From JAEUIZ01 sp046155605 (GTDB taxonomy: Bacteria > Planctomycetota > Phycisphaerae > Phycisphaerales > UBA1924): a stretch of DNA of 21,287 nt. Made by a program: the position numbers and the translations under genes. This document shows, piece by piece, positions 14,607 through 21,287 of this stretch (its first letter is position 1; each line of letters opens with the position of its first letter). The stretch lies in contig JBJXFQ010000074.1 of the NCBI GenBank assembly GCA_046155605.1, forward strand, positions 1-21,287, given 5' to 3'. A model generated the notes under the pieces. That model saw only the letters and a program-made list of their open reading frames with translations. It made no database searches and was not told the DNA's origin.

Positions 14607-16040
14607 ATGCCCGTACCGCCCGCGTTGCGTCATCGACTTGCCGCGCTCGACCAGTTGCATGTGCTGGCGTTCCACGACCAGATCGACGCCGCGTCGCAGC
14701 GAAAGTTGGTCACGCAGTTGGAGTCGCTCGATCTGGAGCGTGTGCCCGCGCTGGTTGAGCGATACGTCAAGAGCAAGCCAGTCGAGGAAGTCGGCGGCGT
14801 TGTGGAGCCGGCGACGTATTACCCGCGCAGCACCAAGAAGTCGCGGCCATGGGATCGAGCGACGTATCGGGCCGCAGGGGAGAAACTGCTGCGCGAAGGA
14901 AAGGTCGCGGCGTTCACGGTAGCGGGCGGACAGGGGAGCCGGCTGGGCTACGAAGGCCCGAAGGGGTGCTATCCAGGCGGCGCGGTGACGGGTCGGCCGC
15001 TCTTTGGGATCTTTGCCGACGGCCTCGTGGCGGCGTCGCGACGCCATGGCAAGCCGATCCCGTGGTACATCATGACCAGCCCGCTCAACCACGACGCGAC
15101 GATCGAATCGTTCGAGGCGAACGGCTTTTTCGGGCTCGCGCGTGAGAACGTGATGTTCTTTCCGCAGGGCACGCTGCCGTCGTTTGATATCGCCACCGGA
15201 AAGCTTCTGTTAGCGGCGAAGGACGAGGTGGCGACGAACCCGGACGGGCACGGGGGGTCGCTCAGGGCACTCTTTGCCAGCGGCGCGATCGACGACATGA
15301 GAATCCGCGGCGTGACGCAGATCAGTTACTTCCAGGTCGATAATCCGCTGGTGCGTGTCGTCGATCCGACCTTCCTCGGACTGCACACGCTCGCGCCGGA
15401 TTCGTCGGCGGAGATGTCGAGCAAGATGGTGCCCAAGGCGCGGTGGGACGAGGCCGTGGGCGTGTTCTGCTCGGTCGGCGGCAAGGTCCGCGTGATCGAG
15501 TATTCCGACCTCGCAAAGATTCCGGGCGAGTTGGCGAAGCAGACGAACGCGGATGGATCACTGCGTTTCAACGCGGGGTCGATCGCGGTACACGCGATCT
15601 CGGTGGAGTTTGTGTCGCGGCTGAACACGGACACGAGTTTCGATCTGCCGTATCACCGGGCGGAGAAGAAGGTGGCGCATGTGGACGTGGCCTCGGGCCG
15701 GGCAGTGCAGCCCGAGAAGGCAAACGCGGTGAAGTTGGAGCGGTTCGTGTTTGACGCGCTGGCGCTGGCGCGGAAATCGATCGTCGTGGAAGCAGATCGC
15801 ATCGAGGAGTTCGCGCCGATCAAAAACGCGACGGGCGTTGATAGCGTCGAGAGCAGCCGACGGATTCAGACGGAGCGCGCCGCGAGATGGATGGAAGGCA
15901 TCGGATTTGCCGTGCCGAAGAAAGCGGACGGAACGCCGGATTGCACGCTGGAGATCAGCCCGCTGACGGCACTTGAGGCGGATGATCTTCGGGGGACGAA
16001 GCTGCCGAAGATCGAGCGCGGGGCGAATGTGGCGATGTAG
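14607..16040 (+). CDS. UDP-sugar pyrophosphorylase (UDPGP family, UAP1-like)
   Basis: Members transfer UMP from UTP to a sugar 1-phosphate; the closest known types act on N-acetylglucosamine/galactosamine 1-phosphate or glucose 1-phosphate. The 477-residue product has the nucleotide-binding signature VAGGQGSRLGYEGPKGCYP (about 105-123), then YIMTSPLNHDATIESFEANGFFG, MFFPQGTLPSFD, YFQVDNPLVRVVDPTFLGLH, KMVPKARWDEAVGVF and LRFNAGSIAVHAIS, in the order seen in eukaryotic UAP1/AGX-type enzymes rather than bacterial GlmU or GalU. ATG 14607 has GGAGG 6 nt before it, so the longer frame from 14538 is rejected. It would supply UDP-sugar for envelope or exopolysaccharide synthesis. The exact sugar is not decided. 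Confidence 0.88.
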   Translation: MPVPPALRHRLAALDQLHVLAFHDQIDAASQRKLVTQLESLDLERVPALVERYVKSKPVEEVGGVVEPATYYPRSTKKSRPWDRATYRAAGEKLLREGKVAAFTVAGGQGSRLGYEGPKGCYPGGAVTGRPLFGIFADGLVAASRRHGKPIPWYIMTSPLNHDATIESFEANGFFGLARENVMFFPQGTLPSFDIATGKLLLAAKDEVATNPDGHGGSLRALFASGAIDDMRIRGVTQISYFQVDNPLVRVVDPTFLGLHTLAPDSSAEMSSKMVPKARWDEAVGVFCSVGGKVRVIEYSDLAKIPGELAKQTNADGSLRFNAGSIAVHAISVEFVSRLNTDTSFDLPYHRAEKKVAHVDVASGRAVQPEKANAVKLERFVFDALALARKSIVVEADRIEEFAPIKNATGVDSVESSRRIQTERAARWMEGIGFAVPKKADGTPDCTLEISPLTALEADDLRGTKLPKIERGANVAM

Positions 16041-16054
16041 AACGGAAGCATCAC

Positions 16055-16078
16055 CACAGAGACACGGAGACGCAGAGA
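16055..16078 (+). repeat. Three tandem 8-mers (CACAGAGA-like)
   Basis: CACAGAGA, CACGGAGA and CGCAGAGA follow one another, preceded by CAC and followed by TCACGAAGG. This 'CACAGAGACACGGAG...' string is one I associate with dispersed intergenic sequence in many environmental bacterial genomes. It lies 15 nt downstream of the pyrophosphorylase stop. The role is unknown. Confidence 0.45.
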
Positions 16079-16125
16079 TCACGAAGGTGACAGGACATGG
16101 AGAGAGAGCATCGCCGGGGTGCGAT

Positions 16126-16203
16126 CAGTCGATTGAGGCTGGCCGAGATCGACTGGTTCGGACGACTCGATTGACCTCGCATCAGTCCACCGACGCGGTG
16201 GAC
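16126..16203. terminator. Hairpins between two convergent genes (candidate bidirectional terminator)
   Basis: The 183-bp gap between the convergent pyrophosphorylase and isomerase genes holds two inverted repeats: CAGTCGAT (16126-16133) with ATCGACTG (16148-16155), and the tight perfect hairpin GTCCACCG-ACG-CGGTGGAC (16185-16203), 20 bp from the isomerase stop. No T-tract follows on either strand, so termination may need Rho or structure alone. Placement is the main argument. Confidence 0.4.
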
Positions 16204-16223
16204 CGATGGCACCCACGGATTGA

Positions 16224-17258
16224 TCAGCCTCGCCCGCTTGCAAATGCCGCATCAAACGCCGCGGCGCTGGGCGCGAAATCGAGGCGGCGGACGAAGGCGC
16301 AGCTCTCGCGGGCGCCGTGCTCGCGGTCCATGCCGGGGTCTTCCCACTCGACGGAGAGCGGGCCGGTGTAGCCGATGCGGTTGAGGGCGCGGATGATGGC
16401 CTCCCACGTCACGTGGCCGCGTCCGACGGAGCGGAAATCCCACCCGCGGCGGACATCGCCGAAGGGGAGGTGGGAGCCGAGGACGCCGGCGAGGCCGTCA
16501 CCGCCGCGGTTATTGCCGGGGCCGTAATGGACCGCGACGTCCTTCATATGGACGTGGAAGATGCGGTCGGCGAAGCGCTCGATGAACTTGTTGGGAGCGA
16601 CGCCCTGCCACAGCAGGTGGCTCGGATCGAAGTTGAAGCCGAAGGCGGAGTGATGGTTGATCGCGGCGAGCGCGGCCTCGGCGGTGTACAGGTCATACGC
16701 GATCTCGCCAGGGTGTACCTCGAGCGCGAAGCGGACGCCCTCGCTCTTGAAGACGTCGAGGATCGACCCCCAGCGATCGGCGAAGTCCTGGTAGCCGGCC
16801 TGAATCTCGGCGGCGGTCGTCGGCGGGAAGGAGTACCACTTGGCCCAGATCGAACTGCCTGTGAAGCCGTTGACGACATTGACGCCCAGGCGCGCGGCGG
16901 CGCGGGCGGTCGCTTTCATCTCTTCCGCCGCGCGGCGGCGAACGCCCTCTGCCCCGCCCTCGGCATTCGCCCAGACGCGCGGCGGCAGGATCGACTTGTG
17001 CCGCTCGTCAATGGGGTCGCAGACGGCCTGGCCGACGAGGTGGCTGGAAATGGCGTGGCAGGCGAGGCCGTGGCGGGCGAGGAGGTCGCGGCGGCCTTTG
17101 CAATACACGGCGTCGCTGACGGCGGCGAGGGGATCGAAGTGATCGCCCCAGCAGGCGAGCTCGAGGCCGTCGTAGCCGAAGGATTTGGCCTTGGCGGCGA
17201 GGGTTTCGAGCGGCAGATCGGCCCATTGGCCGGTGAAGAGCGTGACGGGACGTGGCAT
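16224..17258 (-). CDS. Sugar phosphate isomerase/epimerase (xylose isomerase-like TIM barrel)
   Basis: The 344-residue protein belongs to the AP-endonuclease-2/xylose-isomerase-like barrel family. Barrel strands and metal ligands are visible: GYDGLELACWGDHFDP near the start, E180 in RFALEVHPGE, D211 and H214 in FNFDPSHLLWQG, H235 and H237 in IFHVHMKDVAV, and E304 in LSVEWEDPGMD. The loop NNRGGDGLAGVLGSHLPFGD and the 'GRGHVTWEAIIRALN' segment occur in family members annotated as sugar phosphate isomerases or inositol-catabolism-like enzymes. The substrate is unknown. It converges on the pyrophosphorylase gene and is divergent from the dockerin gene; no other catabolic genes flank it. Confidence 0.88.
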   Translation of the reverse strand: MPRPVTLFTGQWADLPLETLAAKAKSFGYDGLELACWGDHFDPLAAVSDAVYCKGRRDLLARHGLACHAISSHLVGQAVCDPIDERHKSILPPRVWANAEGGAEGVRRRAAEEMKATARAAARLGVNVVNGFTGSSIWAKWYSFPPTTAAEIQAGYQDFADRWGSILDVFKSEGVRFALEVHPGEIAYDLYTAEAALAAINHHSAFGFNFDPSHLLWQGVAPNKFIERFADRIFHVHMKDVAVHYGPGNNRGGDGLAGVLGSHLPFGDVRRGWDFRSVGRGHVTWEAIIRALNRIGYTGPLSVEWEDPGMDREHGARESCAFVRRLDFAPSAAAFDAAFASGRG

Positions 17259-17363
17259 GAGGCGGCTCCGGGAGGGCGAGTGTATCGGGAGCTGGGAGCG
17301 CGTATCTCAGGTCAAGGTGAACGCTCTTGCCGTCGATCGCGTAGAGTTGCCGGAGGTGACACC

Positions 17364-18299
17364 ATGCGGCATACGACGATCCTGTGCGTTTGTCTGTTCG
17401 TCACTGCCCCCGCCGTTGCGCAGCCGACGCTGTATGGAATCCGCGCGGGTGGCGAGCTTGTTCGCATCGACCACATCGTCGGCGGTGGTCACGAGGTGGC
17501 GATGACGGGCATTTTGCCTGGCACTGCGGTTGGGCGGCGCGTGTGGCTATGGGGACAAATACAAGGCGGCGGCTACCGCGACCACATGTTGGTGCCGGGT
17601 GTTGGCGGCCTTGCCGATCGCTTGACGATCCTCGACATGTGGACGGTAAATGTGTTTTCTACCCTCACGATCGACAGCATGCCTGCCGGGTACACGATCG
17701 CGGGAATGGGCTCCCACGGCGAGGATCCTTATGTTCTCTTGACGGCTGATGACCCCGGCGCCGCAGATTGGGTGGGACGATTCGCGCTCTCGTCTCCCCG
17801 CATGACACTGATCGGCTCGACGGGGCGGTCGGACATGCAGGCGATGACATCGGACAGCAGCGGCATCCTGTTCGCCATCGGTGGAGACGACGGCGGCGCG
17901 CTGTACCACATTGACCAATCAACCGGACAAGCGTTGCTGATCGGGGGACAGGGGACGTTTGGCGATGACACCCGCGCCTTGGCGATCATGCCCGATGGGA
18001 CCATCTTGGCCGCCGGCGCGGGACTGCGAGTGGTCGATCGCGCCACCGGCGTGGCGACGCTGATCGGCCCGACGGGCTTCGACGACATTCGCGGGCTTGC
18101 CGTCGCGACGGCGTGCTACCTTGACTGCGCGTTAGGTGGCGCGCCACCCACGCTTAACGTAAACGACTTCATCTGCTTCATGAACACGTTTGCGATGGGG
18201 CTCCCATACGCCAACTGCGACGGATCGAACACGCCCCCGGTGCTCAATGTGAGCGATTTTATTTGCTTCATGAACAAGTGGGCGGAAGGATGCACCTAG
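17364..18299 (+). CDS. Secreted protein with C-terminal GC-type dockerin repeats
   Basis: The 311-residue product has a signal peptide (MRHTTILCVCLFVTAPAVAQ), a middle region of repeated short beta motifs (GGELVRIDHIVGG, GGALYHIDQSTGQALLIGG, GLRVVDRATGVATLIG, FDDIRGLAV) suggesting a beta-propeller-like fold, and two C-terminal units, LNVNDFICFMNTFAMG and LNVSDFICFMNKWAEG, each preceded by a C...C or NCDGS segment. These match the GC-type dockerin-like anchoring domain described for Phycisphaerales, related to the calcium-binding dockerin duplicated F-hand. Such proteins are exported and probably anchored or assembled extracellularly. ATG 17364 has GGAGG 8 nt upstream; the frame's long upstream extension is antisense to the isomerase and rejected. 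Its ligand is unknown. Confidence 0.85.
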   Translation: MRHTTILCVCLFVTAPAVAQPTLYGIRAGGELVRIDHIVGGGHEVAMTGILPGTAVGRRVWLWGQIQGGGYRDHMLVPGVGGLADRLTILDMWTVNVFSTLTIDSMPAGYTIAGMGSHGEDPYVLLTADDPGAADWVGRFALSSPRMTLIGSTGRSDMQAMTSDSSGILFAIGGDDGGALYHIDQSTGQALLIGGQGTFGDDTRALAIMPDGTILAAGAGLRVVDRATGVATLIGPTGFDDIRGLAVATACYLDCALGGAPPTLNVNDFICFMNTFAMGLPYANCDGSNTPPVLNVSDFICFMNKWAEGCT

Positions 18300-18375
18300 C
18301 GCCCAATGCCGAGACCGGCAAGCCCGCGTCGATCGGTCCAACCGTGCGGCACGATCGAAGCAGGAATCGCGGCCC

Positions 18376-19461
18376 GTGATCAAGTACCTCGGGTCCAAGC
18401 GCACGCTCCTGCCGCTGATCGTCGGCGCGGTGCGGCGTGCGCGGGGCGCGACGACCGTGCTCGATCTGTTCTCGGGCACGTCGCGCGTCGGGCACGCGCT
18501 CAAGGCGGCGGGGTATCGCGTGCTGGCGAACGATCACAACGCGTATGCCGCGACACTGGCGCGGTGTTATGTGCAGGCGGATCGCGAGGACGTGCTGCGC
18601 GATGCCGAGCGGCTCGTGCGGGAGCTAACCGCGATCCGCGGCGAGGCGGGCTATTTCACGGAGACGTTCTGCGTTCGCTCACGCTTCTTCCAGCCCAGGA
18701 ATGGCGAGCGGATCGACGCGATCCGCGAGGCGATCGCGCGGAAGGGCCTGCCGCCCGAGCTCGAGGCGGTGATGCTGGTCTCGTTGATGGAGGCGGCGGA
18801 CCGCGTGGACTCGACGACGGGCGTGCAGATGGCGTTCCTCAAGCAGTGGGCGCCGCGGGCGACGAAGGAGTTGGAACTGCGCGTGCCGGATGTCTTGCCG
18901 CGTGCGAAGCATGGCAAGGGCGCGGCACATCAGCTCGAGGCGTTCGACGCGGCGGCGGCGCTGGAGGCGGATGTGGCGTACATCGACCCGCCATACAACC
19001 AGCATTCTTATCTCGGGAACTATCACGTGTGGGAGACGCTGGTGCGGTGGGACAGGCCGGAGGTGTACGGCGTGGCGTGCAAACGGGTCGATTGCCGCGC
19101 GCGGCGGAGCGTCTTCAACTCGCGGCCCAACTTCGCGGCGGCGATGGCGCGGCTGCTGGCGACGGTGCGGGCACGGACGCTGATCGTTTCGCTGAGCGAT
19201 GAGGGGTACATCGCGCGCGACGAGCTCGAAGCAATGCTGCGCGGGCTGTGGGGCGGCGAGGCACGCGTCAAGGTCATCGAGCGCGAATACAAGCGCTACG
19301 TCGGCGCGCAGATCGGGATCTATAACCCGCGCGGCGAGAAGGTGGGGAAGGTGGGCCACCTGCGGAACACCGAGTTTGTGTATGTGGTGACGCGGGCGGT
19401 TGCAACGGCGCGGCGGGCACGCAACCAAACAGCTCGCCGAGTTGTACCATTGACATCGTGA
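18376..19461 (+). CDS. Adenine-specific DNA methyltransferase (D12/Dam class)
   Basis: The 361-residue product starts with IKYLGSKRTLLPLI, the 'YlGsK..l...I' target/cofactor segment of D12-class N6-adenine methyltransferases. Motif I is VLDLFSGTSRVGHALKAAGY (28-47), binding S-adenosylmethionine; an acidic 'ANDHNAYAATL' follows; the catalytic motif IV is YIDPPYNQHSYLGNYHVWET (DPPY at 204-207). The region between is the specificity part. The start is GTG 18376 with AGGAA about 10 nt upstream. No restriction endonuclease is adjacent, so this looks like an orphan methylase, for regulation, protection or as part of an unlinked system. It overlaps the following gene by 4 nt (GTGA). The recognition site cannot be predicted. 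Confidence 0.88.
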   Translation: MIKYLGSKRTLLPLIVGAVRRARGATTVLDLFSGTSRVGHALKAAGYRVLANDHNAYAATLARCYVQADREDVLRDAERLVRELTAIRGEAGYFTETFCVRSRFFQPRNGERIDAIREAIARKGLPPELEAVMLVSLMEAADRVDSTTGVQMAFLKQWAPRATKELELRVPDVLPRAKHGKGAAHQLEAFDAAAALEADVAYIDPPYNQHSYLGNYHVWETLVRWDRPEVYGVACKRVDCRARRSVFNSRPNFAAAMARLLATVRARTLIVSLSDEGYIARDELEAMLRGLWGGEARVKVIEREYKRYVGAQIGIYNPRGEKVGKVGHLRNTEFVYVVTRAVATARRARNQTARRVVPLTS

Positions 19462-19901
19462 ACGCCCGCACAAACTCTCCATTTGCAAGAGCACGGCGAG
19501 TGCTCCTCGTCGCGGGCGTGGTCGTTCTCACCATCGGGCTTTTCAGGACCGGAAACTCGGCCGAGGGGCGCGAGGTCATCCTCGAATGTGCCGCATGGTG
19601 GAAGGGGTATGACGGGTGTCGCTGCGCGGACTGCGTCGAGCACTTTCTGGGTGTGCCAAATCCCGCGGACGCGCGTGGCGCGTGCATGCCGAGCTTCGAG
19701 GTCAGGCACAGATTCGAGATCGCCCTGGCCGTCACGACGTTTGGCGGGATGCTGATTCTCGGCGCAAGGCTGCTGCGGTTCTCGAGTCAGATTGCTTCGC
19801 GCTGCGCGGGCGAATGCGGTCGGTGCGGTTATTCGCTTGCGGGGATGCCCGAGGGCTCGCCTTGCTCGGAGTGCGGAACGACGATAGAACCGATGCGCTA
19901 A
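19458..19901 (+). CDS. Membrane protein with C-terminal zinc ribbon
   Basis: The 147-residue product has two hydrophobic helices (VLLVAGVVVLTIGLF, about 15-29, and FEIALAVTTFGGMLILGARLL, about 85-106), with a cysteine-containing loop between (CAAWW...CRCADCVEHF), and ends with a zinc ribbon C-GRCGYSLAGMPEGSPC-SECG. This CGRCGY-type ribbon after a membrane helix is common in planctomycetes; its function is not established. The GTG start overlaps the methyltransferase stop by 4 nt (GTGA), so translation is probably coupled, although no functional link is obvious. The 3' end overlaps the rpiA 3' end by 4 nt from the other strand. Confidence 0.75.
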   Translation: MNARTNSPFARARRVLLVAGVVVLTIGLFRTGNSAEGREVILECAAWWKGYDGCRCADCVEHFLGVPNPADARGACMPSFEVRHRFEIALAVTTFGGMLILGARLLRFSSQIASRCAGECGRCGYSLAGMPEGSPCSECGTTIEPMR

Positions 19902-20587
19902 TCCTTCCGCACCATCTTCTCGATCCCGCGCGACGTTTCGATAAGGATCGCGTCGGCCTCGTCGAGGAAGAGGCCATGGTCGAGGACGCCGGCGGTGTCA
20001 TTCAGCTCGCAGGCCAGCTCAGCGACGTCGCGGTCTTCGAGGGTGACGTCGATGATGAGGCTCCCGTTGTCGGTGAGGAAGAGGTGCCCGTCCATGGTGC
20101 GGCGGACGACGCCATGAAGCCCGAGGTCGCGGATTTTCTTGCGGACGGCAGCGAGGCCGAAGGCGAGCACGGCGACCGAGAGCGTCGCGCGCTGGCCGAG
20201 GCGATCGACGAGTTTGGAATCATCGACGATATAGACGCAGCGGTCGGCGGAACGGGCGACAATTCGCTCGCGGACGAGCGCGCCGCCGGCACCCTTGAGC
20301 ATGCGCATCTTCGGATCGACCTCGTCAGCGCCGTCGAAGAGGAAATCGACGTGGTCGAGCATCGCGAAATCGATGAGCGGGAGTTGGAGCGCGCGGGCGA
20401 GCGTCTCGGTGACGTGGCTGGTGGGCACGCACTTGATATCCAGGCTCTCGGCCTTCACACGATCGGCGAGGGCGCGAACGGCGCGCGAGGCGGTGCGTCC
20501 CGTGCCCAGGCCCACGACCATGCCCGACTTGATCTCAGCGACGGCGGCCTCGGCGAGGGCGTCGGCGACTTTCGGCTCACTACTCAA
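19898..20587 (-). CDS. rpiA: Ribose-5-phosphate isomerase A
   Basis: RpiA interconverts ribose 5-phosphate and ribulose 5-phosphate in the pentose phosphate pathway. The 229-residue product shows the family motifs VVGLGTGRTASRAVRAL (about 24-40), FDGADEVDPKM (84-94), and KGAGGALVRERI (98-109) with the catalytic glutamate E107; it ends with a typical C-terminal 'GVLDHGLFLDEADAILI'. The usual GTGSTA loop is GTGRTA here. The start is a TTG at 20587, preceded by AGGGGA 6-7 nt upstream; it is the only in-frame start before the conserved region, and gives a length close to E. coli RpiA (219). It overlaps the aldehyde dehydrogenase gene by 8 nt, so the two form an operon. Confidence 0.9.
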   Translation of the reverse strand: MSSEPKVADALAEAAVAEIKSGMVVGLGTGRTASRAVRALADRVKAESLDIKCVPTSHVTETLARALQLPLIDFAMLDHVDFLFDGADEVDPKMRMLKGAGGALVRERIVARSADRCVYIVDDSKLVDRLGQRATLSVAVLAFGLAAVRKKIRDLGLHGVVRRTMDGHLFLTDNGSLIIDVTLEDRDVAELACELNDTAGVLDHGLFLDEADAILIETSRGIEKMVRKD

Positions 20588-21287
20588 AGCGAATCCCCTG
20601 TGCGAGAGTGAACTCGGACCCGAAGTTGATAGCGCAGGCCTGGCGGCGCATGTACGCCTTCCAGGAGTCGCTGCCGGACTCGCGTCCGCCGCCAGTCTCC
20701 TTTTCGCCACCGAAGGCACCGCCGATCTCGGCACCGCTGGTGCCGAGGTTGATGTAGGCGAGCCCGCAATCGCTCCCCGCCCCGGAGGGATTGAGGAAGC
20801 GTTCGACCTCGCGGATGTCGTTGCTGAAAATCGCGGAAGAGAGGCCCTGGGCGACGCTGTTGTGCTGGGCCATCGCGTCGGCAAGGTCGCGATAGGTGAA
20901 GACGTAGAGGATCGGGGCGAAGGTCTCGTCGCGCGAGATCGGGAGCGAGTTGGAGGCGGGCGCGCGGATGATGGTGGGCTCGACGAAGAAGCCGCGGGCA
21001 CCGGAGGCGGGCTGGTGTCGCGCGCCGCCGGTGAGCACCTTGCCGCCCTGGTCCTTGGCCGCGGCGACGGCTGCGAGGAAGCCATCGACGGCGCGCTGGC
21101 TGATGAGCGGGCCGACGAGCGTGCCCTCGGCGAGCGGGTCGCCGATGCGGATGGTCTTGTAGGCGGCGACGAGGCGCTCGCAGAAGCGATCGGCGATGGA
21201 CTCGTGGATGATGAGGCGGCGGGTCGTCGTGCAGCGCTGGCCCGCGGTGCCGACGGAGCCGAAGACGACGGCCTTGAGCGCGAGATC
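20580..21287 (-). CDS. ALDH7-type aldehyde dehydrogenase, C-terminal part (runs off right edge)
   Basis: The visible 235 residues are the C-terminal half of an NAD-dependent aldehyde dehydrogenase. The frame is open to the last base and includes VFGSVGTAGQRCTTTRRLII, with the nucleophilic cysteine at visible residue 19, GDPLAEGTLVGPLISQRAV, RDETFAPILYVFTY and GTSGAEIGGAFGGEKETGGG followed by RESGSDSWKAYMRR. 'GQRCTTTRR' and 'EIGGAFGGEK.TGGGRESGSD.WK.YMRR' mark the ALDH7 (alpha-aminoadipic semialdehyde / piperideine-6-carboxylate dehydrogenase) group, suggesting lysine catabolism or general aldehyde oxidation. The N-terminal half with the NAD-binding part is outside the window. Its stop codon TAG lies inside the start region of rpiA. 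Confidence 0.9.
   Translation of the reverse strand, partial: DLALKAVVFGSVGTAGQRCTTTRRLIIHESIADRFCERLVAAYKTIRIGDPLAEGTLVGPLISQRAVDGFLAAVAAAKDQGGKVLTGGARHQPASGARGFFVEPTIIRAPASNSLPISRDETFAPILYVFTYRDLADAMAQHNSVAQGLSSAIFSNDIREVERFLNPSGAGSDCGLAYINLGTSGAEIGGAFGGEKETGGGRESGSDSWKAYMRRQACAINFGSEFTLAQGIRFE

Noticed and set aside
16317..17363. Long plus-strand open frame upstream of, and joined to, the dockerin gene
   Set aside because: It is the antisense of the sugar isomerase gene; the dockerin gene has its own GGAGG and ATG with a signal peptide at 17364.

Overview
The window looks like a high-GC chromosome of a planctomycete, most likely class Phycisphaerae. The best clue is a secreted protein ending in two 'GC-type' dockerin repeats (LNVNDFICFMN / LNVSDFICFMN), a C-terminal module I associate with Phycisphaerales. 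A small membrane protein with a CGRCGYSL...CSECG zinc ribbon and frequent GTG/TTG starts fit this. The assignment is inference; there is no rRNA or marker gene to confirm it.

Positions 1-7646 are accessory DNA that I read as the right part of an integrated mobilizable element ending in a tRNA-Asp(GTC) gene (7647-7720, minus). From left to right it holds: the 3' end of an IS630-type transposase; a relaxase cut after about 100 residues; intact mobC; a dense cluster of DNA inverted repeats (889-1079) upstream of mobC, a candidate oriT or structured leader; a frameshifted AAA/DUF4143 ATPase; a C-terminal scrap of a second tyrosine recombinase; a pentapeptide-repeat membrane protein split by one in-frame amber codon; two divergent toxin-antitoxin modules (Phd/VapC-PIN and Phd/ParE) with palindromes on their promoters; a conserved hypothetical gene; an excisionase-like HTH gene; and a tyrosine integrase that overlaps the HTH gene by 4 nt and reads into the tRNA. 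The many broken genes suggest an element that is decaying or rearranged, with the TA pairs and integrase still intact.

Positions 7721-21287 look like ordinary core chromosome. A membrane-anchored coiled-coil protein and a small membrane protein form a minus-strand operon. Next come accD, lnt (apolipoprotein N-acyltransferase) and a HEAT-repeat lipoprotein, tightly overlapped on the minus strand. Upstream of accD are a histidine-phosphatase-fold protein lacking its catalytic histidines, and rpe. A eukaryote-like UDP-sugar pyrophosphorylase is divergent from rpe and faces a TIM-barrel sugar isomerase/epimerase. Then come the dockerin protein, a DPPY adenine methyltransferase translationally overlapped with the zinc-ribbon membrane protein, and, tail to tail with it, rpiA (TTG start) overlapping the end of an ALDH7-type aldehyde dehydrogenase that runs off the right edge. 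Rpe and RpiA are both enzymes of the non-oxidative pentose phosphate pathway; AccD and Lnt serve lipid and envelope biogenesis.

No rRNA, CRISPR array or complete insertion sequence was seen.
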